Below, piece after piece: positions 9,701 to 18,820 of a stretch of 64,000 nucleotides of DNA (position 1 is its first letter; every line of letters begins with the position of its first letter). This stretch comes from Variimorphobacter saccharofermentans (GTDB taxonomy: Bacteria > Bacillota > Clostridia > Lachnospirales > Lachnospiraceae): NCBI RefSeq assembly GCF_014174405.1, contig NZ_JACEGA010000001.1, positions 1,362,001 to 1,426,000 on the forward strand, read 5' to 3'. Under the pieces are notes generated by a model that was not told where the DNA came from, did no database searches, and saw only the letters and a list, made by a program, of their open reading frames with translations. The translations under genes and the position numbers were made by a program.

Positions 9701-10529
9701 GGTAACCGGTATTAAATACGGAAAAGCAACCATTACGGCAATCGCACAGGATGGAACCGAAGTGGAAGCATCCTGTGAAATCAGAGTAGTAGTCCCTGCT
9801 ACCAGTGTAACTCTGAATAAAGGATATTTATCCATGCTGGTTGGTGAGAGAAAATCTTTAAAAGCAACGATAAAACCTAACAATGCTACCTTTAAAACAG
9901 CAAAATGGAAATCCAGTGATACCTCCATTGCAATTGTTGATGATAATGGAGTGGTTACAGCCATCAAATCAGGAGAAGTAACCATAACAGCAGAAGCAAA
10001 GGATAACAGTGGTAAAAAGGCAATTTGCTATGTTACAATTCGTGACCGTCAGCCTGCTACCAGTGTTACCGTAATGGATAAGAAGCTTATCATGGTTCCT
10101 GGAGAGCAGAAGACAGTACAGGTCGTAATAAGTCCTGCGACTTCAACAGATAGTCATACTTGGAGTACGGATAATGCTTCCATTGTTCAGGTAGATCGTA
10201 AGACAGGAAAGATTGTTGCCAGAGCGACCGGAACAGCAGTAGTAACAGTAATGACTGATTCCGGAAAGACAGCAACAATTGAAGTAACCGTAATTGGTTT
10301 AAGCAGAACAAGCTTAACCCTTGAGCAATATACAGAATATGTATTAACGGTAGAAGGTACGAATTCCTCTGTGGGATGGGACATTGATAATCCTAATGTG
10401 GCAGTACTTAGGAGAAGTGGTAATAACAGTGTCACAGTCAGTACAAAAGCGACCGGAACAGCAACCATTACAGCTCATGTAAATGGACGTAAGCTGGTAT
10501 GTAAACTGAAGGTTACTAAGATCAAATAA
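6741..10529 (+). CDS. Large secreted BIG2-repeat surface protein
   Basis: A 1,262-residue protein. Residues 1-32 form a signal peptide (positive MRKLG, hydrophobic core, cleavage near AMASA). Most of the rest is tandem bacterial Ig-like group 2 domains of about 80-90 residues, each with the hallmark W.SSN..VATVD..GKVTA...G.ATIT pattern; at least ten units can be followed from about residue 130 to the end. No LPXTG, SLH or choline-binding anchor is visible, so attachment would have to be through the repeats themselves. Similar modules occur in three other genes of the window. A good GGGAGG ribosome site precedes 6741. A role in adhesion or wall structure is inferred. Confidence 0.85.
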   Translation: MTNMRKLGLTFLFGFLFTIAFLGFSDREAMASATTLPDFYFKFEGVKRDDGSEYVMTDDDVDLIVTSDEWAVPPDVEWSSSEHGIVTFQTTGAPNRVRLIRKSPGYATITATMRKDGLEKVINCRIKVNLAIDYIKTDLRTITISNNKVLYLDPHDPSNSEKRIFLQGVSYNAQGEALAVSGSSLSIPAVIWESGDESVATVDKGLVKAVGPGSTTITVRSIVGDPMEASLRVVVKPEFDIRFGTTTQHSSESNTASAIENVPSSFIISTQTNNAAKLKWEIYDCSNNQRIPEGSSGKMSYTVSLGNILFDNVKAGTYEIYAFAADDFYKETNVPYAYMKIEVPINFKDQNVVMSVGDTYSLFTNTNIPSDNIFSTVIYDPNNTNVVRYSDGIITARGEGKVKLTFVYDPSTKLFSGSPADMTINITVIDGISLSTSKATMPANGTLLLDAILTNKDITRYPVTWSSEDPSIATVDSKGLVTATSKAGTTRIIATQVINGVAKRAVCEVTVQPTMNSITMTPDKLPLPINGIDTITATINPEGLSDVKLVWKSSNPDIVSIERVNGFTATVRGGSTGGHAVITAINQDNVVVGYCHVTVHQPVDKITLSETNVTMAFSQKSLQLRAIVSPENAVNKDIVWETSDPSVATVTENGLVEFKKAGTVAIVAVSVDNPNARAICNINIQIPVTGITLTNKSIVMYSGETTKIGYSLNPANSTNSAVTWSSSNNAIVTVDATGKVTAKGPGTATIIVRSADGGYTAYCTVTVRRVASGVKLDASDLSLKVGESYQLKATLSPADSTEVKLTWETTDNKVVSVDGNGKLQAKSSGSAIIFVKTEGGGTAFCKVTVSQPVQGVILNFSEKTVYIGQTVKFKASVTPSEATNLRVTWKSSNEKVATVNADGEVTGKAGGMTVITCTTVDGGHTATCIVTVREPVTSITLNYDSYSIGVGKTVQLRATVISETATDQTVKWVSSNPKVATVNSKGKVTGIKYGKATITAIAQDGTEVEASCEIRVVVPATSVTLNKGYLSMLVGERKSLKATIKPNNATFKTAKWKSSDTSIAIVDDNGVVTAIKSGEVTITAEAKDNSGKKAICYVTIRDRQPATSVTVMDKKLIMVPGEQKTVQVVISPATSTDSHTWSTDNASIVQVDRKTGKIVARATGTAVVTVMTDSGKTATIEVTVIGLSRTSLTLEQYTEYVLTVEGTNSSVGWDIDNPNVAVLRRSGNNSVTVSTKATGTATITAHVNGRKLVCKLKVTKIK

Positions 10530-10549
10530 ATCATGAGTTGATTGATATA

Positions 10550-10732
10550 GGGCTGTTGCATTATATGCTATCAAGTACTATGACTTACCATAATGCACTG
10601 TCGGAAGAACATATTACTGCTTTTATATGGATAAGGCAAACTTTTATGTCCGCCTAAGACATATAAAAGCAGTTACTTCCGTCTGTGTGTGAGGTAAGTC
10701 ATAGTACTTGATGGAACATTATGAAACAGCCC
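10550..10732. repeat. 183-bp long-hairpin intergenic element, copy A
   Basis: Terminal GGGCTGTT (10550-10557) and AACAGCCC (10725-10732) pair. Inside, a perfect 20-bp arm (10570-10589 with 10693-10712) encloses a third arm, CTGCTTTTATATG with CATATAAAAGCAG. A T run follows. A 184-bp relative lies at 23027-23210 with conserved internal segments (ATAATGCACTGTCGG and CCGTCTGTGTG) but different, still complementary, arms. It may act as a terminator after the BIG2 gene and is probably a structured RNA or a MITE-like repeat. Confidence 0.85.
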
Positions 10733-10876
10733 TTTTTCAACAAGATTAGAGTGTCAAAAGTCTAACTAAAAACAGAGAGGTTAATATTGGTGCATATATA
10801 TTCATCTGTAGTTTTGTGCAGTCTGTATAATAGGCTTTAATATATTCGTAGTTTTCGACAAGGTAGAAAGTTTGGA

Positions 10877-10905
10877 TTGATAAACAAATTTTCCTATGAT
10901 AGAAT
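10877..10905 (+). promoter_or_regulatory. SigA-type promoter of recN
   Basis: TTGATA (10877-10882), 17-bp spacer, TAGAAT (10900-10905), 57 bp upstream of the recN start. Between the hairpin element at 10550 and this promoter I see no other feature. Confidence 0.65.
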
Positions 10906-10962
10906 GAGAATGAAGGCAGAACGTATGTTTTAACGGAAATCAGAAGGAAATGAGGGATATCA

Positions 10963-12648
10963 TTGCTTGTTAGTCTGCATGTCAAGAATTTTGCTATTAT
11001 AAATGAAGTAGAAGTATATTTTAAAGACCATCTGAATATATTGACCGGTGAGACTGGAGCAGGAAAATCCATCATTATTGGTTCAGTTAATGCTGCACTT
11101 GGTGCGAAGATCAGTAAAGATATGATCCGCAATGGAGCGGATTATGCATTCATAGAATTAGTATTCGAAACTGAGGATAAAGCAGTATTACAGGCTATGA
11201 ATGAGCTGGATATTCCAATGGATGATAATCAGATTATTATTTCAAGAAAAATCATGTCGGGAAGAAGTATATCCAAGATTAATGGGGAGAATGTTACTGC
11301 AGCTGCTTTATCAACCATTGCTGAATTACTGATTGATATCCATGGACAACACGAACACCAGTCATTGCTACATAAATCAAAGCATTTGGAAATCGTGGAC
11401 CATTTTGCGAAGGACGAAATTGGAGAACTAAAGCAGGAGCTGGAGCAATGCTATAAACGTTATGTGAAAGCGAAACAGGAATTTGATCAGACAGGTATGG
11501 ATGAAGAGAAACGCTTGCGAGAGATTTCTTTTTTGGAGTATGAGCTGAATGAAATTGAACAGGCTGCGTTGGTCCCAGGAGAAGATGAGGAGCTGACAGC
11601 CCGGTACAAAAAACTATCTAACGCTAATACCATATCTGAAGGATTACAGACAGTCTATCAGCTTACCGGATATGAGGCAGCTTCTGCTGGTGATGCGATC
11701 GGACGAGCCTTACGTACTCTCATGAAGCTGGCAGAATATGATGAAACTATTCAGGGCTTTTTGAACGAGGTTTCTGATATCGATGGTCTATTAAATGATT
11801 TTAACAGGGATTTATCCCAATATTTATCTGCCATGGAGAACCCGGAGGAAGAACTGCATGAGGTTACCAAACGTCTTGATCAGATAAATCATTTAAAAGC
11901 AAAGTATGGCAATTCTATAGATCAAATAATTGCATATGGCAAAGAATGTGAGACAAAGCTTGTACAATATCGAGATTATGATGAATACCGAAGCAAGCTT
12001 AATAAAATACTAATTCAAGAGGAAGAAAGTCTTAATCGATTATGTGAAACCCTTTCAGAGATTCGAAAAAGAAAGGCAAAGGAGCTTACTCTGAAAATAA
12101 AAGAAGCACTGGTTGCATTAAACTTTCTCGATGTTAAATTTGATATAGTATTTGAACAACTTCCGAATTATACCTCCAATGGCTATGATGAGGGGGAATT
12201 TATCATATCAACCAATCCGGGAGAAGCTTTAAAACCGCTTTCGAAGGTAGCTTCGGGTGGCGAATTATCCAGAATAATGCTGGGTATAAAATCAGTATTA
12301 GCAGATAAGGATGAGATAGAGACTCTGATATTTGATGAAATTGATGTTGGAATCAGCGGAAGAACAGCACAGAAAGTATCCGAACAGCTTTCCACGATAG
12401 CAAAACATCATCAAATAATCTGTATCACACATTTAGCACAAATTGCTGCCATGGCAGATACGCATTATATCATTGAAAAGCAAACAGATGGAACAACAAC
12501 ACAGACTATGATTCGGGAGTTGGATAAGGAAGCTTCAATTGACGAATTATCAAGAATTCTCGGTGGTGCAGAGATAACAGATCGTGTTCGTGAAAGTGCA
12601 AGAGAGATGAAAGAGCTGGCAGACACTACTAAAAAATACAAACTTTAA
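10963..12648 (+). CDS. recN: DNA repair protein RecN
   Basis: A 561-residue SMC-like ATPase that acts early in double-strand break repair. The N-terminus LVSLHVKNFAIINEVEV is the typical RecN start. Walker A is GETGAGKS at residues 29-36, the IDIHGQHEHQSLL motif specific to RecN follows the first half, the middle is coiled coil, and the C-terminal half has the ABC signature ASGGELSRIMLGIK and Walker B LIFDEIDVGISG. The start codon is TTG at 10963, preceded by GAGGG at a suitable distance; no nearby ATG gives the conserved N-terminus. recN lies directly before spoIVB and spo0A, the order conserved across Bacillus and Clostridia. Length is normal. Confidence 0.96.
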   Translation: MLVSLHVKNFAIINEVEVYFKDHLNILTGETGAGKSIIIGSVNAALGAKISKDMIRNGADYAFIELVFETEDKAVLQAMNELDIPMDDNQIIISRKIMSGRSISKINGENVTAAALSTIAELLIDIHGQHEHQSLLHKSKHLEIVDHFAKDEIGELKQELEQCYKRYVKAKQEFDQTGMDEEKRLREISFLEYELNEIEQAALVPGEDEELTARYKKLSNANTISEGLQTVYQLTGYEAASAGDAIGRALRTLMKLAEYDETIQGFLNEVSDIDGLLNDFNRDLSQYLSAMENPEEELHEVTKRLDQINHLKAKYGNSIDQIIAYGKECETKLVQYRDYDEYRSKLNKILIQEEESLNRLCETLSEIRKRKAKELTLKIKEALVALNFLDVKFDIVFEQLPNYTSNGYDEGEFIISTNPGEALKPLSKVASGGELSRIMLGIKSVLADKDEIETLIFDEIDVGISGRTAQKVSEQLSTIAKHHQIICITHLAQIAAMADTHYIIEKQTDGTTTQTMIRELDKEASIDELSRILGGAEITDRVRESAREMKELADTTKKYKL

Positions 12649-12677
12649 AATGAGCAAAATAACGTATTAAAAAAGTG

Positions 12678-12708
12678 AGGATATACAATACTATGTATAT
12701 CCTTTTTT
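12678..12708 (+). terminator. Rho-independent terminator after recN
   Basis: AGGATATACA (12678-12687) pairs perfectly with TGTATATCCT (12694-12703) around a 6-nt loop and is followed by a T run. It separates recN from spoIVB. Confidence 0.85.
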
Positions 12709-12786
12709 GATTGCTCTAATATAGTTATTGCTAGATATATGCAATCATACAGGATTCGTGCATAGAAAAAGGTATGAGGTGAAAGG

Positions 12787-14082
12787 ATGAGGATTAGGAA
12801 AAAGTACAGAAAAGTACTAATATACGTATTATTACTTAATATTTTAGTATTATTATTCTTAGTTTATTATAAATTCGTTAGTAGCATTCCTGATGAAATC
12901 AAAATTATGGTGGATACGGAAGAAAACTTTGATTTTAATATACCGATGGAAGCCAATATTGAAACAGAAGAGGTTGGTGCTATCAGTGTAAATGATCTAA
13001 AGGTACCATCAAATCAGATAAAGATCAATCTAAACGAACCTTTCAGATTAACATCATCTCGAAAAGGAAAATACAGTGTAAATCTAAAACTATTCGGTCT
13101 TATCAATTTTAAGAATATATCATTAGATGTAATCGAAGCTTCTGAATTAATACCTTGTGGAAACCCAATTGGAATCTATGTTGAAACAGATGGAATCCTT
13201 GTATTAGGAAGTGGAAGAATTACGGGAGAGGATGGGCTTAACTATGAACCGATTACGAACAAACTTAAATCCGGAGATTATATCCTTGCAATAAACAATA
13301 CTCCTGTTCTCAGAAAAAAAGATTTAATTAATGAAATACAAAATTGTAATGGAAAAGACATTACATTATTAATAAGAAGAAACGAGGAAAAGATAACAGT
13401 TCGTGTAACTCCCGTCAGAACGGCAAGCGGTAGTTATAAAATAGGTGCATGGATCAGAGACAATACCCAGGGTATTGGTACTCTGACATTTATTTCACCA
13501 GATGGACAATTCGGTGCATTAGGACATGGTATCACAGATATTGATACAGGTTTATTGATGGAGGTAAAGGCTGGGACAATTTATGGGGCGGAGATTATGT
13601 CAATTATAAAAGGTAAAGAAGGAGAACCGGGGGAATTAATTGGTATGATCCGGCAAAGTGACAAATATAAGCTCGGAAGTATCACAAATAATACGTATCA
13701 GGGCATCTTCGGGAAAATAATAGGATTGAATGAAATCAATAATAACCGAATCATTTCTTCTGAACCTTTGGAGATGGGTCTAAAGCAAGAGGTAGAGCGT
13801 GGAAAAGCAACAATTCGATGTACTATCGAGGAAAACGTAGAGGATTATGAAATTGAAATAGAAAGCGTTGACATAAGCAATAGCAATCACAGTAAGGGGA
13901 TGGTAATTCGAATAACAGATCAAAGACTTCTTGATTTGACAGGGGGAATAGTACAAGGTATGAGTGGAAGCCCAATTATCCAAAATAATAAGATAATAGG
14001 TGCAGTTACGCATGTATTTATACAGGATTCAACGAAAGGCTATGGTACATTTATCGAAAACATGGTAAATAATTTAGAATAA
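12787..14082 (+). CDS. spoIVB: SpoIVB sporulation serine peptidase
   Basis: A 431-residue forespore protease that signals across the intermembrane space to switch on SpoIVFB and sigma-K processing. An N-terminal membrane anchor lies at about residues 9-29. A PDZ domain occupies about 130-210 (GILVLGSGRI... KLKSGDYILAINNTPV). The S55 peptidase domain carries His247 in GALGHGITD and Ser393 in GMSGSPI, the expected catalytic pair. It sits between recN and spo0A as in Bacillus. The ATG at 12787 follows a GGTGAAAGG ribosome site. In Bacillus it is made under sigma-F/G; I could not identify such a promoter with confidence here. Confidence 0.96.
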   Translation: MRIRKKYRKVLIYVLLLNILVLLFLVYYKFVSSIPDEIKIMVDTEENFDFNIPMEANIETEEVGAISVNDLKVPSNQIKINLNEPFRLTSSRKGKYSVNLKLFGLINFKNISLDVIEASELIPCGNPIGIYVETDGILVLGSGRITGEDGLNYEPITNKLKSGDYILAINNTPVLRKKDLINEIQNCNGKDITLLIRRNEEKITVRVTPVRTASGSYKIGAWIRDNTQGIGTLTFISPDGQFGALGHGITDIDTGLLMEVKAGTIYGAEIMSIIKGKEGEPGELIGMIRQSDKYKLGSITNNTYQGIFGKIIGLNEINNNRIISSEPLEMGLKQEVERGKATIRCTIEENVEDYEIEIESVDISNSNHSKGMVIRITDQRLLDLTGGIVQGMSGSPIIQNNKIIGAVTHVFIQDSTKGYGTFIENMVNNLE

Positions 14083-14449
14083 AGAATTCTTTTGTTAAAA
14101 AAGCGGTCGACGAAATTAGAGTAAAAATATGGAAAATAAATGAAAAATAACAGCAGATAAACTGCTTTTCATAAACAAAAATACAAAATCTTGTGGTTGT
14201 ATTATTTTTTAGCAATAATCTTTATTTTTCAGTGTCGAATGGTGCGATAAGAAACATTTGATAGTTGGATATGAAGTAGATATAATTCATATATGGCAAA
14301 AATTTACAACTGCTAAGATACTATGTGAAACAAAGGAATCAGTGGTACTTCCATCATGCTGTTGATAATTGACTAAATATGTAAAATATTAATAATAAAA
14401 GTCATATTATGTTATACGTTTTTTGTGTAATTTGCTAAATGTATAATTG
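14083..14449 (+). promoter_or_regulatory. spo0A upstream region with a 0A box
   Basis: This 367-bp AT-rich stretch has no convincing gene. It contains TGTCGAA at 14233-14239, a perfect match to the Spo0A~P binding box TGNCGAA, 392 bp before spo0A. No clear sigma-H promoter could be recognised. Autoregulation through this box is an inference. Confidence 0.4.
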
Positions 14450-14478
14450 TTGACGCGAAATAATGAAAGATGTATAAT
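14450..14478 (+). promoter_or_regulatory. Near-consensus SigA promoter of spo0A
   Basis: TTGACG (14450-14455), 17-bp spacer, TATAAT (14473-14478). The leader to the spo0A ATG would be about 145 nt. Confidence 0.75.
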
Positions 14479-14630
14479 ATATTCACATAACAACATGAAA
14501 TCGGAAGAACTGCTTGAAAATTCACAAATAGCGAAATGTGTAATACGGACAACCCAATGACATAAGAAAAATAAGGGGACAAGAGAAAGCGTATGGAGAA
14601 GAATTAAAAAATGTATTGGAGGTCAGAGTA

Positions 14631-15431
14631 ATGAGTAAAATTAACGTAGCTATTGTTGATGACAATGAGAGGATGGTGAATCTATTAGAAGATATTCTAA
14701 AAGAAGATTCCGATATCGAAGTAGTTGGGAAATCAGAGAATGGTATTGACGCATTAGATATGATTAAAGAGAAAAAGCCGGATGTTGTATTATTAGATTT
14801 GATAATGCCGAAGTTAGATGGATTGGGAGTAATGGAGAAAGTTAGAAAGGATTCCGAATTCAAAAAGAATCCTTCTTTTATTGTAATTACGGCGATAGGT
14901 CAAGAAGGAGTTACAGAAAATGCCTTTGAACTAGGTGCAAATTACTATATTATGAAGCCATTTGACAATAATGTAATCTTGTCACGTATCAAGCAGGTTA
15001 AAGGTGACTACCATAGTAAACTAATTGATAACCATAGAGTTAGTACCTATGAAAATAAAAGCAATTATATGGAAAGAAATCTTGAATCGGATGTAACGAA
15101 TATCATTCATGAAATTGGGGTTCCGGCACATATAAAAGGATATCAGTACTTACGAGATGCGATTATGATGTCAGTGAATGATGCAGAGATGTTGAATTCT
15201 ATCACAAAGCTATTATATCCATCTATTGCAAAACGTCATAAAACTACACCTAGCAGAGTAGAAAGAGCAATACGGCATGCCATTGAAGTTGCCTGGAGCA
15301 GAGGAAAGATGGATACAATAGATGAGTTGTTTGGATATACCGTTAGCAATGGTAAGGGTAAGCCAACTAATTCTGAATTTGTTGCTCTCATTGCAGATAA
15401 AATACGCTTAGAATATAAATTAAGATCCTAG
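14631..15431 (+). CDS. spo0A: Master sporulation response regulator Spo0A
   Basis: A 266-residue response regulator controlling entry into sporulation. The N-terminal receiver domain has the acidic pair Asp10/Asp11, phosphorylated Asp56 (VVLLDLIMP) and the FVITAIGQ and YYIMKPF switch segments. The C-terminal Spo0A-specific DNA-binding domain includes [16 protein letters not shown] and the recognition helix [20 protein letters not shown]. The start at 14631 is preferred: GGAGG at 14618-14622 serves it, whereas the in-frame TTG at 14616 overlaps that ribosome site. It follows spoIVB, as expected. Which kinases phosphorylate it cannot be told here. Confidence 0.97.
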   Translation: MSKINVAIVDDNERMVNLLEDILKEDSDIEVVGKSENGIDALDMIKEKKPDVVLLDLIMPKLDGLGVMEKVRKDSEFKKNPSFIVITAIGQEGVTENAFELGANYYIMKPFDNNVILSRIKQVKGDYHSKLIDNHRVSTYENKSNYMERNLESDVTNIIHEIGVPAHIKGYQYLRDAIMMSVNDAEMLNSITKLLYPSIAKRHKTTPSRVERAIRHAIEVAWSRGKMDTIDELFGYTVSNGKGKPTNSEFVALIADKIRLEYKLRS

Positions 15432-15500
15432 ATATTTGTTGTTAATGGAGAAATGAACAAATTATCTTACGTTATGTGACTATTTTTTGGGGAAGGGAAG

Positions 15501-15541
15501 AAGGAAGAGAAATCTACTACCAGATTACTCTTCCTTTTTTT
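15501..15541 (+). terminator. Rho-independent terminator after spo0A
   Basis: AAGGAAGAG (15501-15509) pairs with CTCTTCCTT (15528-15536), followed by a T run. Confidence 0.85.
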
Positions 15542-15693
15542 GTGAATAGATATCATATGATTCGTAATAATAATTCTGAAAAATCAAAAAATTATATATG
15601 AACTTTATAAATTTAATATGGATTCGACCGTTACGGTTATGTTAAAATAAAAACGTTGTGAACTGATACGCTATTTTAACATTGGAGGAAAAT

Positions 15694-17364
15694 ATGAGTG
15701 CGATTGAAATTCTAGAAATACTTTTTGTATTTGCCGGTGGTTTGGGAATGTTTTTATATGGCATGAATTTAATGGGGGATGGGCTTCAAAAATCTGCCGG
15801 TAATAAAATGAAGCGTTTGCTGGGTTATCTCACAAATAATCGCATAATAGCAATTCTTGTAGGAACTTTGGTAACGGGAATAATTCAAAGTTCATCTGCT
15901 ACAACCGTAATGGTCGTAGGATTTGTCAACGCCGGAATTTTATCGTTGGTACAGGCTGTTGGTGTAATCATGGGAGCTAATATCGGAACTACAGTAACTG
16001 CCTGGCTGGTATCTATGAATGAATGGGGTTCGGTGTTAAAACCGGAGTTTTTTGCACCGGCTTTGATAGCAATAGGAGCATTTATTTTATTACTTGCAAA
16101 AGACCAGAAAAAGAAGGATATAGCTGAAATTATTATTGGCTTTGGTATCCTTTTCATTGGATTGAAATTTATGTCCGATGTGATTAAGCCATACAGTGAT
16201 TCTCCGATATTTAGTAACGCATTTCGCGTACTAGGGAAAAATCCACTTCTGGGTATCTTAGTGGGAGCGATCGTCACTGCAATAATACAAAGTTCCTCTG
16301 CATCTGTTGGTATTTTACAGACTTTAGCCATGGCTGGAGTAGTTAATTGGAATTCTGCTATATTTATCACACTGGGACAGAATATAGGTACCTGTATTAC
16401 TGCTTTATTATCCAGTGTAGGTGCAAATAAAACAGCGAAAAGAGCAGCATTTATCCACTTATCATTTAATGTAATTGGTGCTACCATATTTGGAGCAATT
16501 ATGTTTATTATCTTTCAAATTAATCAAGAATTTGCAGCTTCTAATATCAATAGTATTGAAATATCAGTTTTTCATACTATATTTAATGTATCTAATACGA
16601 TTATCCTATTTCCGTTTGCAAATTGGCTGGTAAAGCTTTCAGGAGTATTTATTGATGATTCTAAGGTGGAACAGACAGAAGATGAGGTCCATATTACTTT
16701 GCGCCATCTTGACGAAAGAATATTAGAGACTCCATCCTTTGCTGTTGAAAACTCTGTTAAAGAAGTTGTGCATATGGGGCAAATCACGCTAAACAATGCA
16801 AGAGAGGCAGTGGAAGCATTACTAAAAAACAACAAAGAAAAGGCAGAGAAAGTACTCGAAGTAGAGAAGGTAATTGATTCTCATCAAAAAATAATTACGG
16901 AATATCTGGTTAAAATCAATAATTTATCCCTTACAGAAAAACAACATAAATTGGTTAATGACTTATTCTACACGATTACGAATATAGAAAGAGTTGGAGA
17001 TCATGCAGAAAATCTTGCTGAACTGGCTCTTGAGAAAATCAAAAATAATATTATGTTATCTGAAAGTGCATATGAGGAATTAAAGGATATTTGTAATAAA
17101 GCAGTAGATTCCTTTGAGTATGCCATAAGGGCGAGAGAAACAGAAAATGTTGAGTATATCAGAGAAGTGGAGCGGCTTGAAGATATCGTTGATGACATGA
17201 AGGATACCTTAAGGCAAAGACATATTGATCGCTTGTCTCAAGGATTATGTACATCAGAAAATGGTGTTATTTTCATAGATGCATTAATTAATCTGGAACG
17301 TATCTCAGATCATTCCCTCAATATTGTTAATTATGTGGAAAGTGAATTTCAACCTAGAAACTAG
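15694..17364 (+). CDS. Na+/phosphate cotransporter family protein with PhoU-like domain
   Basis: A 556-residue membrane protein. The first about 330 residues hold two inverted NptA/PF02690 repeats, each with the signature QSSSA (GIIQSSSATTVMVVG and AIIQSSSASVGILQ). The rest is a helical PhoU-like domain (about 350-550) containing FYTITNIERVGDHAENLAELAL and its second-half match INLERISDHSLNIVNYVES. By family it takes up phosphate with Na+, possibly gated by the PhoU domain. The start at 15694 has GGAGG at 15684-15688; the in-frame TTG at 15682 overlaps that site. It stands alone between the spo0A terminator and gap. Confidence 0.9.
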   Translation: MSAIEILEILFVFAGGLGMFLYGMNLMGDGLQKSAGNKMKRLLGYLTNNRIIAILVGTLVTGIIQSSSATTVMVVGFVNAGILSLVQAVGVIMGANIGTTVTAWLVSMNEWGSVLKPEFFAPALIAIGAFILLLAKDQKKKDIAEIIIGFGILFIGLKFMSDVIKPYSDSPIFSNAFRVLGKNPLLGILVGAIVTAIIQSSSASVGILQTLAMAGVVNWNSAIFITLGQNIGTCITALLSSVGANKTAKRAAFIHLSFNVIGATIFGAIMFIIFQINQEFAASNINSIEISVFHTIFNVSNTIILFPFANWLVKLSGVFIDDSKVEQTEDEVHITLRHLDERILETPSFAVENSVKEVVHMGQITLNNAREAVEALLKNNKEKAEKVLEVEKVIDSHQKIITEYLVKINNLSLTEKQHKLVNDLFYTITNIERVGDHAENLAELALEKIKNNIMLSESAYEELKDICNKAVDSFEYAIRARETENVEYIREVERLEDIVDDMKDTLRQRHIDRLSQGLCTSENGVIFIDALINLERISDHSLNIVNYVESEFQPRN

Positions 17365-17459
17365 TTTCACATATTAATTCAAAACTGCACAAAAATAAAG
17401 AATAAGTAATTCAAAAAGTCAACAGATTGATAATATTAGTGAAATGGACAAAGAAAACC

Positions 17460-17488
17460 TTGATATTTTTTCTTAAATTAGGTAAAAT
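17460..17488 (+). promoter_or_regulatory. SigA-type promoter of gap
   Basis: TTGATA (17460-17465), 17-bp spacer, TAAAAT (17483-17488), leaving a leader of about 100 nt before the gap ATG. No CggR-type regulator gene is present in the window. Confidence 0.65.
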
Positions 17489-17594
17489 AAAATTGCTTGA
17501 GAAAAAATTATCAAAGTCTCTAAGCCCATAAGTTGATTAATAACTGTCTTCTGGCAGTATATTATAAATTTTAACAATTAGGAGGAATATTATC

Positions 17595-18608
17595 ATGGCA
17601 GTAAAAGTAGCAATTAATGGTTTTGGACGTATCGGCCGTCTTGCATTTAGACAGATGTTCGGAGCAGAAGGTTACGAGATCGTAGCAATCAACGATTTAA
17701 CAGATGCTAAAATGCTAGCTCACTTATTAAAATACGATTCCGCACAGGGAAGATATGCAAAAGCTGATACAGTTGTAGCAAAGGAGAACTCCATCGTTGT
17801 TGATGGTAAAGAAATCCAGATCTACGCTAAGGCTAATCCTGCAGAACTACCTTGGGGACAGCTTGGTGTTGACGTAGTACTTGAGTGTACCGGTTTCTTT
17901 GCATCTAAAGCAAAATCTCAGGCACATATCGATGCAGGTGCTAAGAAGGTTGTTATCTCCGCTCCGGCTGGCAATGATCTTCCTACCATTGTATTTAGTG
18001 TAAATGAGAATACATTAAAAGCAAGCGATACTATTATTTCCGCAGCTTCTTGTACAACAAACTGTTTAGCTCCTATGGCTAACACATTAAATAAATTAGC
18101 TCCAATCGAGAAAGGTTTCATGACTACAATCCATGCTTACACAGGTGATCAGATGGTTCTTGATGGTCCTCATAGAAAGGGTGACTTAAGAAGAGCTCGT
18201 GCTGCAGCTGTTAATATTGTTCCTAACTCTACAGGTGCTGCAAAAGCAATCGGCCTTGTTATCCCTGAATTAGCTGGTAAGTTAGACGGTGCTGCTCAGA
18301 GAGTTCCTGTTCCTACAGGCTCTGTTACAGAATTAGTAGCAGTAGTTAACGGTAAGGTTTCCAAGGATGATGTTAACGCAGCCATGAAAGCAGCAGCAAG
18401 CGCATCCTTTGGTTATACAGAAGACGAGCTTGTTTCTTCCGATATCATCGGTATTACTTATGGTTCTTTATTTGATGCAACTCAGACTAAGGTTACTGAT
18501 ATGGAGAATGGTAAGACATTAGTTAAGGTTGTTTCCTGGTATGATAATGAGAATTCATACACAAGCCAGATGGTAAGAACAATTAAATACTTTGCTGAAT
18601 TAGCATAA
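17595..18608 (+). CDS. gap: Glyceraldehyde-3-phosphate dehydrogenase
   Basis: A 337-residue enzyme converting glyceraldehyde-3-phosphate, NAD+ and phosphate to 1,3-bisphosphoglycerate. The Rossmann motif [13 protein letters not shown] lies at residues 7-19. The catalytic Cys153 is in [12 protein letters not shown], with the catalytic His in TIHAYTGDQ. Codon use is visibly biased toward highly expressed codons compared with neighbouring genes. AGGAGGAAT precedes the ATG. It heads the glycolytic series gap-pgk-tpiA-gpmI but has its own terminator at 18634, so it may be made in excess of the others. Length is normal. Confidence 0.98.
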   Translation: MAVKVAINGFGRIGRLAFRQMFGAEGYEIVAINDLTDAKMLAHLLKYDSAQGRYAKADTVVAKENSIVVDGKEIQIYAKANPAELPWGQLGVDVVLECTGFFASKAKSQAHIDAGAKKVVISAPAGNDLPTIVFSVNENTLKASDTIISAASCTTNCLAPMANTLNKLAPIEKGFMTTIHAYTGDQMVLDGPHRKGDLRRARAAAVNIVPNSTGAAKAIGLVIPELAGKLDGAAQRVPVPTGSVTELVAVVNGKVSKDDVNAAMKAAASASFGYTEDELVSSDIIGITYGSLFDATQTKVTDMENGKTLVKVVSWYDNENSYTSQMVRTIKYFAELA

Positions 18609-18633
18609 TAAGATATATGCTTAATTGATCCAT

Positions 18634-18666
18634 CATGGGTCCGGTCTTTCAGGGCCGGACCCATTT
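18634..18666 (+). terminator. GC-rich rho-independent terminator after gap
   Basis: ATGGGTCCGG (18634-18643) pairs perfectly with CCGGACCCAT (18654-18663), with a short T run. Some read-through to pgk is possible because the T run is short. Confidence 0.85.
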
Positions 18667-18820
18667 TAATGCATGATGATAGAAAGTTCGTAAAGCGCAC
18701 TTTCAATTGCATATTTGGACATCATTATATTATTTAATCAGAACATAGACGTTGAATGAGAAGCTTATCATAATTCATCTCGATTTCTTTGATAATTCCT
18801 ACATTGAAAGGAGTAAGTAT

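Noticed and set aside
6741-10529. Repetitive DNA resembling a tandem array or CRISPR
   Set aside because: The repetition is at protein level (BIG2 domains of 80-90 residues) inside one open frame; there are no short identical repeats with unique spacers.
15885-16487. 200-codon antisense open frame in the Na/Pi transporter
   Set aside because: It lies wholly opposite a well-supported gene, has no ribosome site and no recognisable motif.
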